Below are positions 1-10,545 of a stretch of DNA of 64,000 nt, piece after piece. This stretch comes from Sipunculus nudus (lineage: Eukaryota; Annelida; Sipuncula; Golfingiida; Sipunculidae): positions 17,441,019 to 17,505,018 of the forward strand of contig CM049306.1 in the NCBI GenBank assembly GCA_026874595.1. The letters run 5' to 3'. Within the stretch, counting starts at the first letter, position 1, and each line of letters begins with the position of its first letter. Below the pieces are notes generated by a model that was given only the letters and a program-made list of their open reading frames with translations, was not told the origin of the DNA and made no database searches. The position numbers and the translations under genes are program-made.

Positions 1-170
1 TAAATAGGCTTCGTCCTCTCACCTATATCTATAAATGTGTCAAGTTTGAAAAAGATCCTTGAAATATTTTTTGAGTTATTGTGTCCAAAAGAAATCTCTG
101 CGGCGGCGGCGGCGGCGCAACCGTGCCTAAACCATAGTATCTCCAGACTATGTCTGGCGATACAATGATA
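1..170 (+). mobile_element. HLE-C 3' end (truncated by window edge)
   Basis: This matches the right end of the complete HLE-C1 element (19655-21696): the lead-in 'aaataggc.tcgtcctc', a (CGG)n run at 101-117, then a 'catagtatc' motif and a terminal hairpin at about 136-163. The hairpin arms are imperfect, with two changes relative to HLE-C1, so the copy looks older. The left part lies outside the window. Non-autonomous; no coding capacity. Confidence 0.7.
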
Positions 171-286
171 ATTTTGTTAGACATTTTGTCACAGGCTATG
201 GAGCAAAAGAATTATTTTCAAAACAAGGGAAAATTGACCTGTGGAACAGATTTGGTATGCCCCCAGCTTATTGTGGAAGTAGCTTG

Positions 287-411
287 AAAACAAGGGACCA
301 ATGGGTCACGGTGCTCAGCTGATTCTGACAGTTATAACTGCATCACCATAGATTTTCTGAAGTTGCAACTTGCAAAAACAAGGGACCTATGGGTCACGAC
401 GCTCAGCTGTT
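287..411 (+). repeat. Two 5' termini of repeat family X
   Basis: Two copies of AACAAGGGACC(A/T)ATGGGTCAC followed by a GCTCAGCTG box lie at about 289-321 and 377-409. The same terminus occurs at 37472-37505. The matching 3' terminus, with an inverted TCAGCTGAG box and a GGCCCATGGGCC palindrome, is seen at about 23020-23057. Here only short solo 5' ends are present. The surrounding 171-420 shows no other recognisable feature. Confidence 0.5.
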
Positions 412-419
412 ATATATGA

Positions 420-1330
420 TAAAAAATATTATTTAGAAATGAGGCACATGCTGGTTTTGTGTGGTATTATAAGCTGTATTATGAGTTGTTGTTGTTTAAC
501 TTATGTATGATTTTTATAGTACCTTTGGAGACAGGGAAGAGGATTGATTTCATTTATTTTATTAACAAATGGAGTACTATTGTCACACAGATTTTGACTT
601 GGCCATATAACTTTTAAGCAGAACATATAATATAAGAGTTTAACTATTTATTAAAAAAAATTACAAATATTGTCCCAAATATAATTTTTATTAAAAATAA
701 TAAGAGAATCATATGATTTTTTAAAATGAAATATAACTGATATGATTATTAAAATAATATTAAAGAATATATTCATGAATGCATTCATGAATACATTTTG
801 AAAGTATTTGCACAAGTATTCATATACTTTCATTTTTACCTGAATTCCCATTCTTTATGCAAGAAATTTTATAATGGAGTACATAATCATATTTGTATTT
901 AAATACAATTACAAAGTATTCGCACCATGTCTGGTATTTATTCAGTTTTCACCAAACAATGATGTTGAGAATCCAGAATATACAAAATTCACACATTTAA
1001 ATAATGATCATAAGTACCTGGTTTTATGACTTTTATTTATATTAAAAAATAACTGTAAAAAATTCATTTTGGACTAATTTCAAATCAATGTACACACTAG
1101 ACACAGTAGGAATCTAGATTAATATTATCAACTGCATCTTTGTCTATCATTAATTTCCTTCATATGATCCCTAATGATTAGTAATGAATAATATGATTTA
1201 CTTCTTTATCATTAAAATTGAACTGAAAAATGCCATAGGTGACTGCATGGTGTTATTTGGAATATGTGACATTCTACCCATCGATACAAGATTCTTATAT
1301 CATCAGTAACTGCAAGTTAATTTCCTGTTA
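420..1330 (+). repeat. Copy of the foldback FB1 interior, without arms
   Basis: 420-610 matches 19230-19440 (shared 'ggagacagggaagaggattgat' context), and 640-1060 matches 19560-19640 plus 21705-22040. No foldback arms are visible here. It lacks the HLE-C element present in FB1 and so gives the empty site for that insertion (about 715-745). Very AT-rich. The open frame at 651-851 on the minus strand is low-complexity and not believed. Confidence 0.65.
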
Positions 1331-1599
1331 TAATAAACTAACAAATTCCTTTTCTATTTTTCTTTAATTTGTTATTAAAAACCAATAAAAATTTATTAAT
1401 TTGTTTATTGTTATGTTGTTGGTTAAAACTACTAGATGAGTTGGGTTGGACACCTAGATCAACTGTGGCTGGCCATAAGCTGCCTGGATTCCATGTATGC
1501 CTCGCCTCAAGCGTGCATAATTTGATAAAAGGTCAACAAGGTCAACATACAGGTGACTCAAGAGGGGCTGGAGAGAGCCAAAGTCTGACAGGGTCTCAT
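1331..1599. other. No recognisable feature
   Basis: Intronic position relative to the minus-strand NDRG-like gene. An 80-codon open frame at 1369-1611 has no recognisable motif and no convincing splice sites, so I treat it as chance. Confidence 0.5.
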
Positions 1600-3010
1600 A
1601 AAAAACATTAATAAAAGCTACAATTTTTGGCCAATTTCTTTCAGCTTTCTAAACTAAAAAGCTGAAATCCTTTGTGTGCATGATATGAAAATAATATCAA
1701 CAGTGCTCACGGGAAACAAACGTGCCATGGTCACAGTTGGGCAAAATTTAAGGTACTAATTTTATATTTATACTAATAACTTATAAAATTTGAAAAATTC
1801 TGTCCTGAACTAATTTTGGGTATTCAATTGAATCTTGATTAAATAAAGTTACATCCCTGACAAAAAAATCTCTAGCTTCAGCAATGCCCTTGTTAAGGGA
1901 GTAAATATATTTCTTGATTTTTTACAAAGTGCATTATGTTTGGGCCCATAACTTAAAACAATTATGCAATACTGACATCATTCTGGCATGTGCATAGAGA
2001 ATGAAAAATGTGTATATTATTTATGATTAAAGTCAGATCAGTGGTTTTGATATTAGGCAGTCTTGAAGTGTTACAATGGGTTTTTAATGGAAAAATGAAG
2101 TTTTTCATTAATATCTCGAAGGTATTAAGTCCTAGTGACCAAATTCTTGGCATGTTAGGGGATTTTGGAGACATCTAACTGTATGCCGAATTTAAGGAAC
2201 TTAGAGCTGAAGCTGGGGAGTTGAGCTCTTGCAAACTGCATAACACTAGCTTGATGTAAACAATATGTTACATGGTGCTTGAAAACTTGATTAAAATCTA
2301 CAGTTTTTGATCAACTGGTTTCAAATTTTTGGTGTTAACAGTTTAAATGCTAACAAAAACATGCTGTGAAAATTAAATCCACAGTACTTACAGGAAAAAA
2401 ACGTGCCATGGTCAAAGTTGGGCAAAATTTAAGGTACCAATTTTTTATTTTTATTAATATTTTTAAAAATTTAAAAGATTTTCATCTAATTTTGGGTATA
2501 CAATTTAATTTTGATTAATTAAAGTTATATTACCAGAAAAAAGGTCCATAGCTTTAACATTTTTTGTGTTAAGTGATCAAATATCTTTCCTGATTTTTTA
2601 CAAAATGAATTGTGTTTGGGCCCATAACTTTTTAAAATTAAATAATACAGACATAATTTCTGGCATGTACATAGGAACTATATAGAGGAATATTTATGGT
2701 AAATATGAGGAAAAACAGATGAGTGGTTTTAATATTAGGCAGTCCTGAAGTGTGAAAATAGGTTTTTAATAAAAAATTGAGGTTTTTCCTTAATTTCTCA
2801 AAGAAACAAAGTTGCAAAGACCCAGTTTTCGGCTTGGTATGAGATCTTGGGGACATCTAACATTATGCCGAATTTTGGATTCCTAGGTCTTACGGTTTCA
2901 AAACGTGCCACATCTACGGACGGACGGACGGACGGACGGACAGACGGACGGACGACGGACAATGGACCACGACTATAGCTCAGATGACTTATAGTCAGCT
3001 GAGCTAAAAA
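1600..3010 (+). repeat. Repeat family P, two tandem units with terminal hairpin
   Basis: Two units of about 680 bp repeat in tandem; 'gcaaaatttaaggtac' recurs near 1741 and 2420. The right end carries a GGAC microsatellite (about 2918-2960) followed by a hairpin at 2977-3005 (AGCTCAGATGACT / AGTCAGCTGAGCT) and AAAAA. Other copies lie at 3393-3661 and 38655-39789. The hairpin end is shared with the E arrays at 16.2 and 27.1 kb. Probably a Helitron-like non-autonomous element; the class is inferred. Confidence 0.6.
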
Positions 3011-3048
3011 TACTATCCTCAGTGCTCAGGAACTAGGGCTCAATGACT

Positions 3049-3063
3049 GGGGGGGGGGGGGGG
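3049..3063. repeat. Poly-G run
   Basis: About 15 consecutive G. Similar homopolymers occur at about 28305-28319, 38502-38521, 49886-49904 and 61449-61458 (G) and 41693-41704 (C). Confidence 0.9.
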
Positions 3064-3299
3064 AGAGTTACAACACCTTTGGATATAAATACAGAATACG
3101 GAATTAAATTCAATGGTGCTTCCAGGAACTGGTGGGAGTTACAGCACCTCTGCATATATGTAAAGGATAGAATTTAATTTAAATGAAATTATTTTTAATA
3201 TTTAAAAACAGGCAGAGAGATGGAAAACAATGCAAATAAGGTATTGGTCTGAAATTTGGCATGTCAATCTGTCTTGGAGAGTTTTCTCGTAAACCAGAC

Positions 3300-3392
3300 A
3301 TTCCTAAGGACTCTTCACAAAATTCATGATTTTTTGACACTCTGGCAGTTATTTTGCTCATTGATTGAGCATCATTGCCCATGGGCCACTAG
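3300..3392 (+). repeat. 3' end of family X
   Basis: Contains 'actcttcacaaaattcatg', a 'cactctggcagt' segment and the terminal CCCATGGGCC palindrome also found at 22945-23057. It abuts a 3' fragment of family P directly, so this is a composite of two broken repeats. Confidence 0.55.
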
Positions 3393-3661
3393 TGATATTA
3401 GGCAGTCCTGAAGTGTGAAAATAGGTTTTTAATAAAAGATTGAGGTTTTTCCTTAATTTCTCAAAGTAACAAAGTCGCAAAGACCCAGTTTTTGGCTTGG
3501 TAGGAGATCTTGGGGACATCTAACATTTTGCCGAATTTTGGATTCCTTGGTCTTACAGTTTCAAAATGTGCCACATAGACGTCCGGACGTCCGGACGGAC
3601 GGATGACGGATAATGGACCACGACTATAGCTCAGATGACTTATAGTCAGCTCAGCTAAAAA
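3393..3661 (+). repeat. 3' fragment of family P
   Basis: Matches 2736-3010 almost throughout, from 'ttaggcagtcctgaagtgtg' to the terminal AGCTCAGATGACT hairpin plus AAAA. The microsatellite between them is CGTCCGGA-based (about 3582-3602) instead of plain GGAC, as if two opposite-phase runs had met. Confidence 0.65.
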
Positions 3662-6600
3662 GTTGTGAATACCTTTTATGAACTTTGAGATTGGTCAATG
3701 TCACCCACCAAGATTACCTGTGTGACCTTGAAAACGACATCGAGGTCATCCATATTGGAACATGACGCAGCCCTTCATGAGGTGCATCAATACTACAAGG
3801 CTGGTGACTGTACCTCAAATTCTTTTCCAGTTATTGCATTAACATCAAATCTGTGACAGACCGACAGACACTCACCATTTCTGTTTTTCGCCAACCATAT
3901 CTGAATTGAAGTATGTGTACAGCTACATAAAAACTTGTCCTCATGTTATGATGGCTTATTATTTATGTATTATGGCCACAGAGATAATTCATTCTACCAT
4001 GTAATTGACATGATTATGCCCTGAATACTACGTAACATGAGGTACATGCCAAGCACAACAAAGTCAGCTTCCCTGTGCCTCAGGGCATTCAATCATCTAC
4101 ACCCTAACCCAAGTTGCTGATCCAGGAATATTAAATGACTATGTTCTAAGCATTGGTAGAGGGGTGCCCTTGTGTTACATGTAATATACTTTTGTTGTTA
4201 ATTTTCCATAAGAACAAGAGCTAATTGATGTAACACGCTAACTTGCTAGACTCACTTATAAAGATGTCTGTACCATGTTTGACCACACATCTGTCATAAA
4301 CTAAGGATGTGCTATATATAAACCAGTACACAATGTCAACACTTGTCCCTATTCTAGCATGATCATGTTCTGATGTGAACATATATTAATAATTTTCAAC
4401 AAGCAGACAAAATTATTTTGTAATACTGTTATAACTCTTCAAGTGTAAAGCATGATAAGATAATCATGATAGCTGGAATTTATCGTTATCAACAGATTAG
4501 TAGATTCAGGAATGGATCCAATAAAACACATGCAGAGTGTGACAAAATCTTATCACACAAGCCACAGAACCAGCAGGATATGTTGAACAGCCCACATAAG
4601 CAGGCTGTATCTGTCAATATATATACATATTGTTTCCCCGCTGACTTGATGAAGAAGGCTGTACATCATACAATAGAGGTCATCTTGTCAATTCTCAGCA
4701 ACTACAATCCAGCTCCCCCAAGTATTACAGAAAACACAAAACCAGTTCTAGACCAGAAATCAATAACATCCGTCTCCCCCTACGAAGCTTTATCAATACT
4801 AGTTCACACACCTCCGCAAACATTTCCTGAGTCTTTCTTTGCATAATTTCCTCCTCTCCTCTAACAATGTTACATATCTCCACCGCCTTATACGTCAACC
4901 TGATAATTCAAGGAGGACCAAAGGCACTTGTCTGACGCCTCATGTCTGAAATTCATCTGGTGCTTTTTGAGTCCTTTGGCTAATGTGACCAAAATACAAA
5001 TAATGGCAAGAAATAAACAGATTTTTTTTGGTCATAGATAAGGAAAAAAACATAACAGATTTTATATATAAATTATTTGTATGAAGTTCTAAGGGTTTGA
5101 GTCAAATTGAAAAGATAAATAAATTTAAGTTATACAGGTCTGTTTTGTAGTTTCATCAGAAAGTTATCTCATTTTGATAATACATCAGCACTAAGCTCAT
5201 CTTCCTGATAGTCCTGATAGATGATATCACAATGGGATTTCATGACATTTCAGGAAGGATCATGAATAAATAGTGACTAAACCATAAATACTGAAACAGA
5301 TCTCTTGGCCTGTGCCAAAAATTTTCCAACAAATTCCTGGAAATATTCCACAAAAAAAATGTATGGAATGGTTACCTTAAAGCTTATTTTTTAACTGTCT
5401 GAATTTGTTTATATATCAAACAAGCTAGTCACAGTCTCCTTTACATTACTTTTTTAGAAATTATATACTAAAGGTTCTTATTTAACAATTTGATTTGTTT
5501 TACCTTGTTGCTAACCCTAACCACTGCAATCAGTTGCATACCATATTTTCTGTTCTTCCCTTAAAATTAATGGGGAGAAACCATTGGTTGTCATATGTTT
5601 ATATCAAAAGCAAATTTAGAACTGTTGTGTTATTCTAATAAATGTTTATGTATCTTTAAGGTCTGGAAATATAAATGGCATGGTTTCAGACCACATAACC
5701 GCACAAGCTTGCCAGAATAGTTTTATTGTTGTATTTGATTCAATTCAGAATGTATCTTTATGTCTCAATCAATAAATCCATAAATCGCACTGTCAATGAA
5801 ACACTGGCACCAAAGTCACTATAAATTCACCACATGAACCTACATGGCAACAGTACCATAAGATCATTCAATAGAGGTTTTTACAAAGCAGCATGAAGTC
5901 CCACCCAATTTGATTATCATAGATGTGAGAGAAGAAAAGTGTCCGATAAATGGACATACAAATGCCTTGGCAATGTTAGACTTCCCTTAATCATTTTATG
6001 AATTCCCTTAATCATTTTATGAACACATTCATGCCATGCAGTTCATGTCACATACCAGGGTTTATATATAGAATGTAAAATTTTACAGAAAATGTAAACC
6101 TGGAAGTAAACAAGACTCCTCAAGCCCACTTGAACCACAGGCACCCATCTTTTTTTAGGTAAACCTGGTGTTAAATGAATGATATTCATAGAAATTGTTC
6201 ATTATTTAAATCAAAACTGAAGCATGATATAGAATTACTTAATATCAATAAAAAGGCTTTCTTTTATGAAGGACCAGTTCATGAAATAACAATGTGCACC
6301 AGGGATTGACCTGATCACATTCAGCAGAGTAGAAAGAGAAGGTCATGGGGAATGTAAAAGATCGATAAAATATGAAGCCTGCAACTACTAGTACTTAAAG
6401 GGGCCTATTCAGATATGTGACATCTATCATCGAATATGATGATTCCTCAACCTTTCAATAAAGTAGTCCAGAAAAATGGTGATACAACAATACACAGGCA
6501 GTTTGTTTTGTTTTAACGCATGTGGGGAGCCCTCCAAATAATTTCAATACATTCAACAAGGATATCTGGTGAAAAGTCAGATGAGTTTTGCAAGTGGCAT

Positions 6601-8262
6601 TTTGCAACTTGTGACCTTTCAAATTTTGTAAATATGCAACCAACCACCTTCATTTACATGGGTTGTCTGTTAGTCAACATGAGCACATGTACCTTGTTTA
6701 CAAAGAAGCATGTAGATGAACTAGGTTATACATCAGAGGCATTATCAGAACCTTTATTCACAGGAATTACTTAAACTTCATTAATAAGAATAATAATAAT
6801 AATCATAGTATGTATGAAGAGAAAGTCAGAAATCACAAAATTTCAACAGATCAGGCAGGTCAATAGCTCACTTTAAGAACTGTGGTCTGATTAGAATTTC
6901 AATTCCTAATTTATGCAGATCAAGTGATCCTGAAACTACACTAATTGTTTTAATATATGAAATGATAAATTTCCACTTCTGAAATCCAGTAATGAGTTAC
7001 AAAATTATCCTAAACAGGGCAACACAATCACGAGAAGGAAAAAGTGAGATAAATGGGCAGGGACCAGAGACTTGGCAGGTGAGGGTGATTGATAGGAAAT
7101 CACCAGTCGAGACATTTTTCTCCACAGAAAATTTCTAAAAATAAGACCAGAAACTGCAAAATGGTTTAACAGAAGAAATGGGGAATCTTTTGTGCCACTG
7201 CAGGAATTTCTCATACTTGTGATTCAGAATTCTGTCTGAATACTGATGAGAGTCTAATAGTTCAATTCCTTACTAAAAATTCTATGACTGAGTAGGAGAC
7301 CTGAGTATTGTATGTATGAAGAACAAAGCAGGTCTGTACAGTATTCTGGTACATATTTGTTCTGTAATTAGGAGACATTCTTAACAGCACATTAAAATTC
7401 TTCAAAATATTCAATATCCAACTGAAGACTTAACTTTCAAAGTTAAACTTTCTGAGATATTTTTTTTAAAGATGCAACATTTTTGGCTAGATGTAAGTGG
7501 AACTGGCAGAATATTGATTGTTAAGCAGTCTCCATGCTTCAAGCATGGTAAAGAGGGCTAACTGAGGGTCCTAAATAACATTACTGAAGCTGTCCCCACA
7601 CATCAAAGGACCAGCTGATTAATAAATTAAATGTTTTAGAAGTTCACTTTTTGTAAATACCTGCAGATATTCTGCATTTAGAATTGCCTCTGTACATAGT
7701 ATACCAAAAGTAAGTGTTTGAGTCTGAGCCAAATTTTCTTCTAACAAAGTCAAGTACACCTTTGAACATGTTTGATAAAGTTATGATCTCCTACATTACA
7801 TGGAACTGCCAGTTAAACACATTATATTCTTTATAACTTTCCTGAAGGTCCTGTTGAGCTCTTTCCTCGTCCAGATCACATAAAAAGCAAGTGTTATCAC
7901 TTATCTGTAGTGTGCCTAACCTCAATAGGCCTCCCCTACTTTGATTTACTCCAGACACAAGCCTGGCCACTAAGAAAACATTACATGTATTTACACATAC
8001 ACACCGGTGCCATATATATCCAATTGCCTGTTTATATTACCAATGAGGCTGTTCCTCTTACTTCCATTAGAAGAAACATTAGAGATAGTGTTTTTTATGT
8101 ATGCAAGGTCTGCCAACACTGATTTCACTCAAATGCATTTTATTTATTGTGTTAACAATTTTTTTATATACACCAGAGGCTGATTACTTTATACACAGCT
8201 TACCTAAATACTGGAGGTAAAACAGATTACATCATTAAACATTTAAGCAAGCTGCTTTATAA
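3662..8262. other. Intronic, mostly unique AT-rich sequence
   Basis: I see no exon of the NDRG-like gene and no complete mobile element. 3700-3900 carries a degenerate 'gaccttgaaaacgacatcgagg' repeat fragment, and an (AAT)n run lies at about 6787-6803. The longest open frame, 126 codons at 4466-4846 on the plus strand, has no recognisable domain and no strong splice context. Confidence 0.5.
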
Positions 8263-8862
8263 AACAAGAGCACCGCAAATGTGTATCTATTGACCGTTGA
8301 CCTCATCAAATATGAGTGAATTTTGATGAGAATGTTTGATGAGAATGCTGTGTTGAAGTCAAAGGGACCATCAGAAAACTTCGACACATCAGAGGTTCGA
8401 CACAAACAGGTTTTATTTGGTTATATTTTAACCAGAGTTGTCCAGAATATTGAGTCTGTAACTTTGACATAAGCGGGGTATTCAACTTAAGCGAGTTTAA
8501 CACAACGAGGTTTTACTGTATGTATGAGTTTCATGTAAATCTGAAGGATTTTTTAAGTCACGAAGGTGCCTCCAAAGTGCGGTGGCCTCTGACCTCATTA
8601 AATATGCATGGATTTTGCTTGAATTTAACTTAGGTAAGATATTTTATTGATTAACATTTCTTATGAGTTTTATCAAAATCCTTCATATTCTTCGTAAGTT
8701 GCCCATAATTGAACTCTGGTGAGATAATCTGTTGGTTAGCACTTTGGCGAGTTTTTGCAAAAATCCATCCAAGCTCCATTAAGTTATTGTGGTGACACTT
8801 AAAGTTGACAGACAGATAGTTGGTTTACCATAATACTCCCATCATATGATTGGCATATAAAA
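8263..8862 (+). repeat. Repeat family Y, copy 1
   Basis: Starts AACAAGAGCACCGC and contains diverged tandem units around the phrase 'ctgacct.attaaatatgcatggattttg'. A second copy lies at about 47000-47620. It is interrupted by a pogo/Tigger-like MITE at 8370-8520. The AACAAGAG start resembles the AACTAGA start of the HLE families. Confidence 0.55.
8370..8520 (-). mobile_element. Short pogo/Tigger-like MITE
   Basis: The right end read on the minus strand is CAGTAAAACCTCG, typical of Tigger/pogo (Tc1-mariner superfamily) termini and flanked by TA. The left end, CAGAAAACTTCG, is a degraded version. Comparison with the uninterrupted family Y copy near 47190 places an insertion here. About 150 bp, no coding capacity. 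Confidence 0.5.
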
Positions 8863-9644
8863 AACTAGATGTGTCGGAACGACACGAATGCCCCCGCCTG
8901 GGGCAAATTAGAAACATTTGTTAAATTTTGTAAATATTTTTAAGTTCAGGAGGTGTTGTATGGTCAAAAGTAGGTCAAGAAGGGCAAAATGCAAACCTCG
9001 ATCTGTAACGGGTCATTATCAAGCAACACACCAAAAATCAGGCCAGTATGCAGGCATTGTGGAAAAAAGTCCATACATGTGCATTTTTCATAAAAATTTC
9101 TGTCTTTCATGAAATTTTCTATGTTCAGGATCTGTCATATGGTCAAAAATAGGTTAACTGGGACTAAATGCGAACTCGATCTGTAAGTGGTCATTATGCG
9201 CCGACAGACCAAACATTGGGCCAGTATCTGTAAGCACTGCATTGCGAAACAAGAATATTAGCAAAAGCTGATAATCAGTTATAAATTTAAATTGGAGAGG
9301 TATGTACCATGTTTTATAACAATCCACCAAATGCTCCCTGAGAAATATCCCCCTAAGTTTTTTTTCTATACTAAGCTCTATGACCTTGAAAAGTATTTCT
9401 ATTTTTCATGAAATTTTCCAAGTTAAGGAGCTGTAAAACGGTCAAAAGTAGGTCAACCGGGACGAAACGCGAACTCGATCTGTAACTGGTCATTATCTGC
9501 CCACACACCAAAAATCAGGCCAATATCTGCTGGCATTGCGAAAAAAAGTCCGTACAACTGTTTGATTTCGGAATGACGGAAGGACGGAATGACGGACATG
9601 GGTAAAACTATATGCCCCGGCCACAAGGTGGCCGGGGCATAAAA
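8863..9644 (+). mobile_element. HLE-B, Helitron-like non-autonomous element
   Basis: The 5' end AACTAGA is followed by a perfect hairpin GTGTCG-gaa-CGACAC (8871-8885) and ATGCCCCCGCCTGGGGC. Three internal repeats share a 'ggtcaaaagtaggtcaa' lead and a 'tcgatctgtaac..gtcattat' core (about 8958, 9137, 9436). The 3' end is a perfect 14-bp-stem hairpin at 9611-9641 (TATGCCCCGGCCAC, loop aag). The subterminal ATGCCCC pairs with the 3' GGGGCAT. A fragment of another family sits inside (9246-9412). The open frames here are shadows of the repeats. Confidence 0.7.
9246..9412 (+). repeat. HLE-D-derived fragment inside HLE-B
   Basis: 'aagaatattagcaaaagctgat' reproduces the 5' hairpin region of HLE-D (31584-31607). 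It is followed directly by sequence matching 31706-31830 ('ggagaggtatgtaccatg', 'caatccaccaaatgct', 'gaccttgaaaagta'). It interrupts the third internal unit of HLE-B. This is either an internally deleted HLE-D insertion or template switching. Confidence 0.55.
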
Positions 9645-10229
9645 AGGAGAGATAGGTTTCAGAATTTGATCGCAATAAGTAAAGGAAACTATAGCCATGT
9701 ACAATTAAATTCCATGAGTGCAATTAGAAACATGAACACAGCAAAGCTGTAAGCCATGAAATGAATTTTGAAAATAATTCTGGATCTCCAGCTGATTTTA
9801 AACTCAATGATAATAAAGAATGTTAATCAAGCCTAGTTATTATACAGCCATAAGGAACAACGCAATAACTGATTACCATCTATGTTACAATACTGCAGTT
9901 TAGAACAGACATATTCACCTCGGAATATACTAAGTTTTGCAAAAAATTCTTTCCTCCCTAATGCTCAGGTATGCAATAAAATTCCAATTCACCAAAATCA
10001 CCTAGAAATGATAATAACCATAAGGCTCCTCAATCAGGGCCCCCTTATGGCCAGTTCTTCAAATATTATATAAAATTTGCACAGCCATTACTTGAATGGC
10101 TCTTGAGAAAATGTGCACAAAAGGAAGTCTAAGATTGTTGAATGTTAGCAATAATGTATTGCCAAAGGGTCTCAAATTTGAGAGAACATATTTTTTTTAG
10201 ACAATGTTCACAAAACAAAAATCACAGAT
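9645..10229. other. No recognisable feature
   Basis: AT-rich intronic sequence with no repeat match noticed inside the window and no exon candidate. Confidence 0.5.
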
Positions 10230-10545
10230 TGTGCTATGGCAGCCACAATGGATATTTGGAAGGTCTGTAATTTGATAGGGTTCTAGCCATCATAAGCACC
10301 AATCATTCTTGTTAATTTTAGAAAGATCAAACATATTCTCCTCGAGATACTGCTCAAATTGCAAAAGAGCATCACTGATAGTGCATTGGTGGCTATATTG
10401 GACTTAGGAAAGGTCTATAATTTGACAGAGCTGGAGCACTCACTGGTTCCAATCATCCCTATCAATTTGATAAAGATCAAATGTATTTTGTTTGAGAAAA
10501 TGTGCACAAGAAAAGGTATCACTTATGGACGGACAATGTCATATG
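10230..10545 (+). repeat. Degenerate tandem repeat, about 150 bp unit
   Basis: 'ggtctgtaatttgatagggt' near 10263 and 'ggtctataatttgacagagc' near 10413 lie in matching contexts (…caccaatcattct.. / ..ttccaatcatccct..), followed each time by 'gaaagatcaaa' / 'aaagatcaaa'. It ends with 'atggacggacaatg', similar to the 3' tails of other repeats here. Confidence 0.5.

Noticed and set aside
4466-4846. 126-codon plus-strand frame
   Set aside because: No recognisable domain, no splice sites supporting an exon, AT-biased composition.
5511-5525. Telomere-like 'ctaaccctaacc'
   Set aside because: Only two units; not enough for an interstitial telomere repeat.
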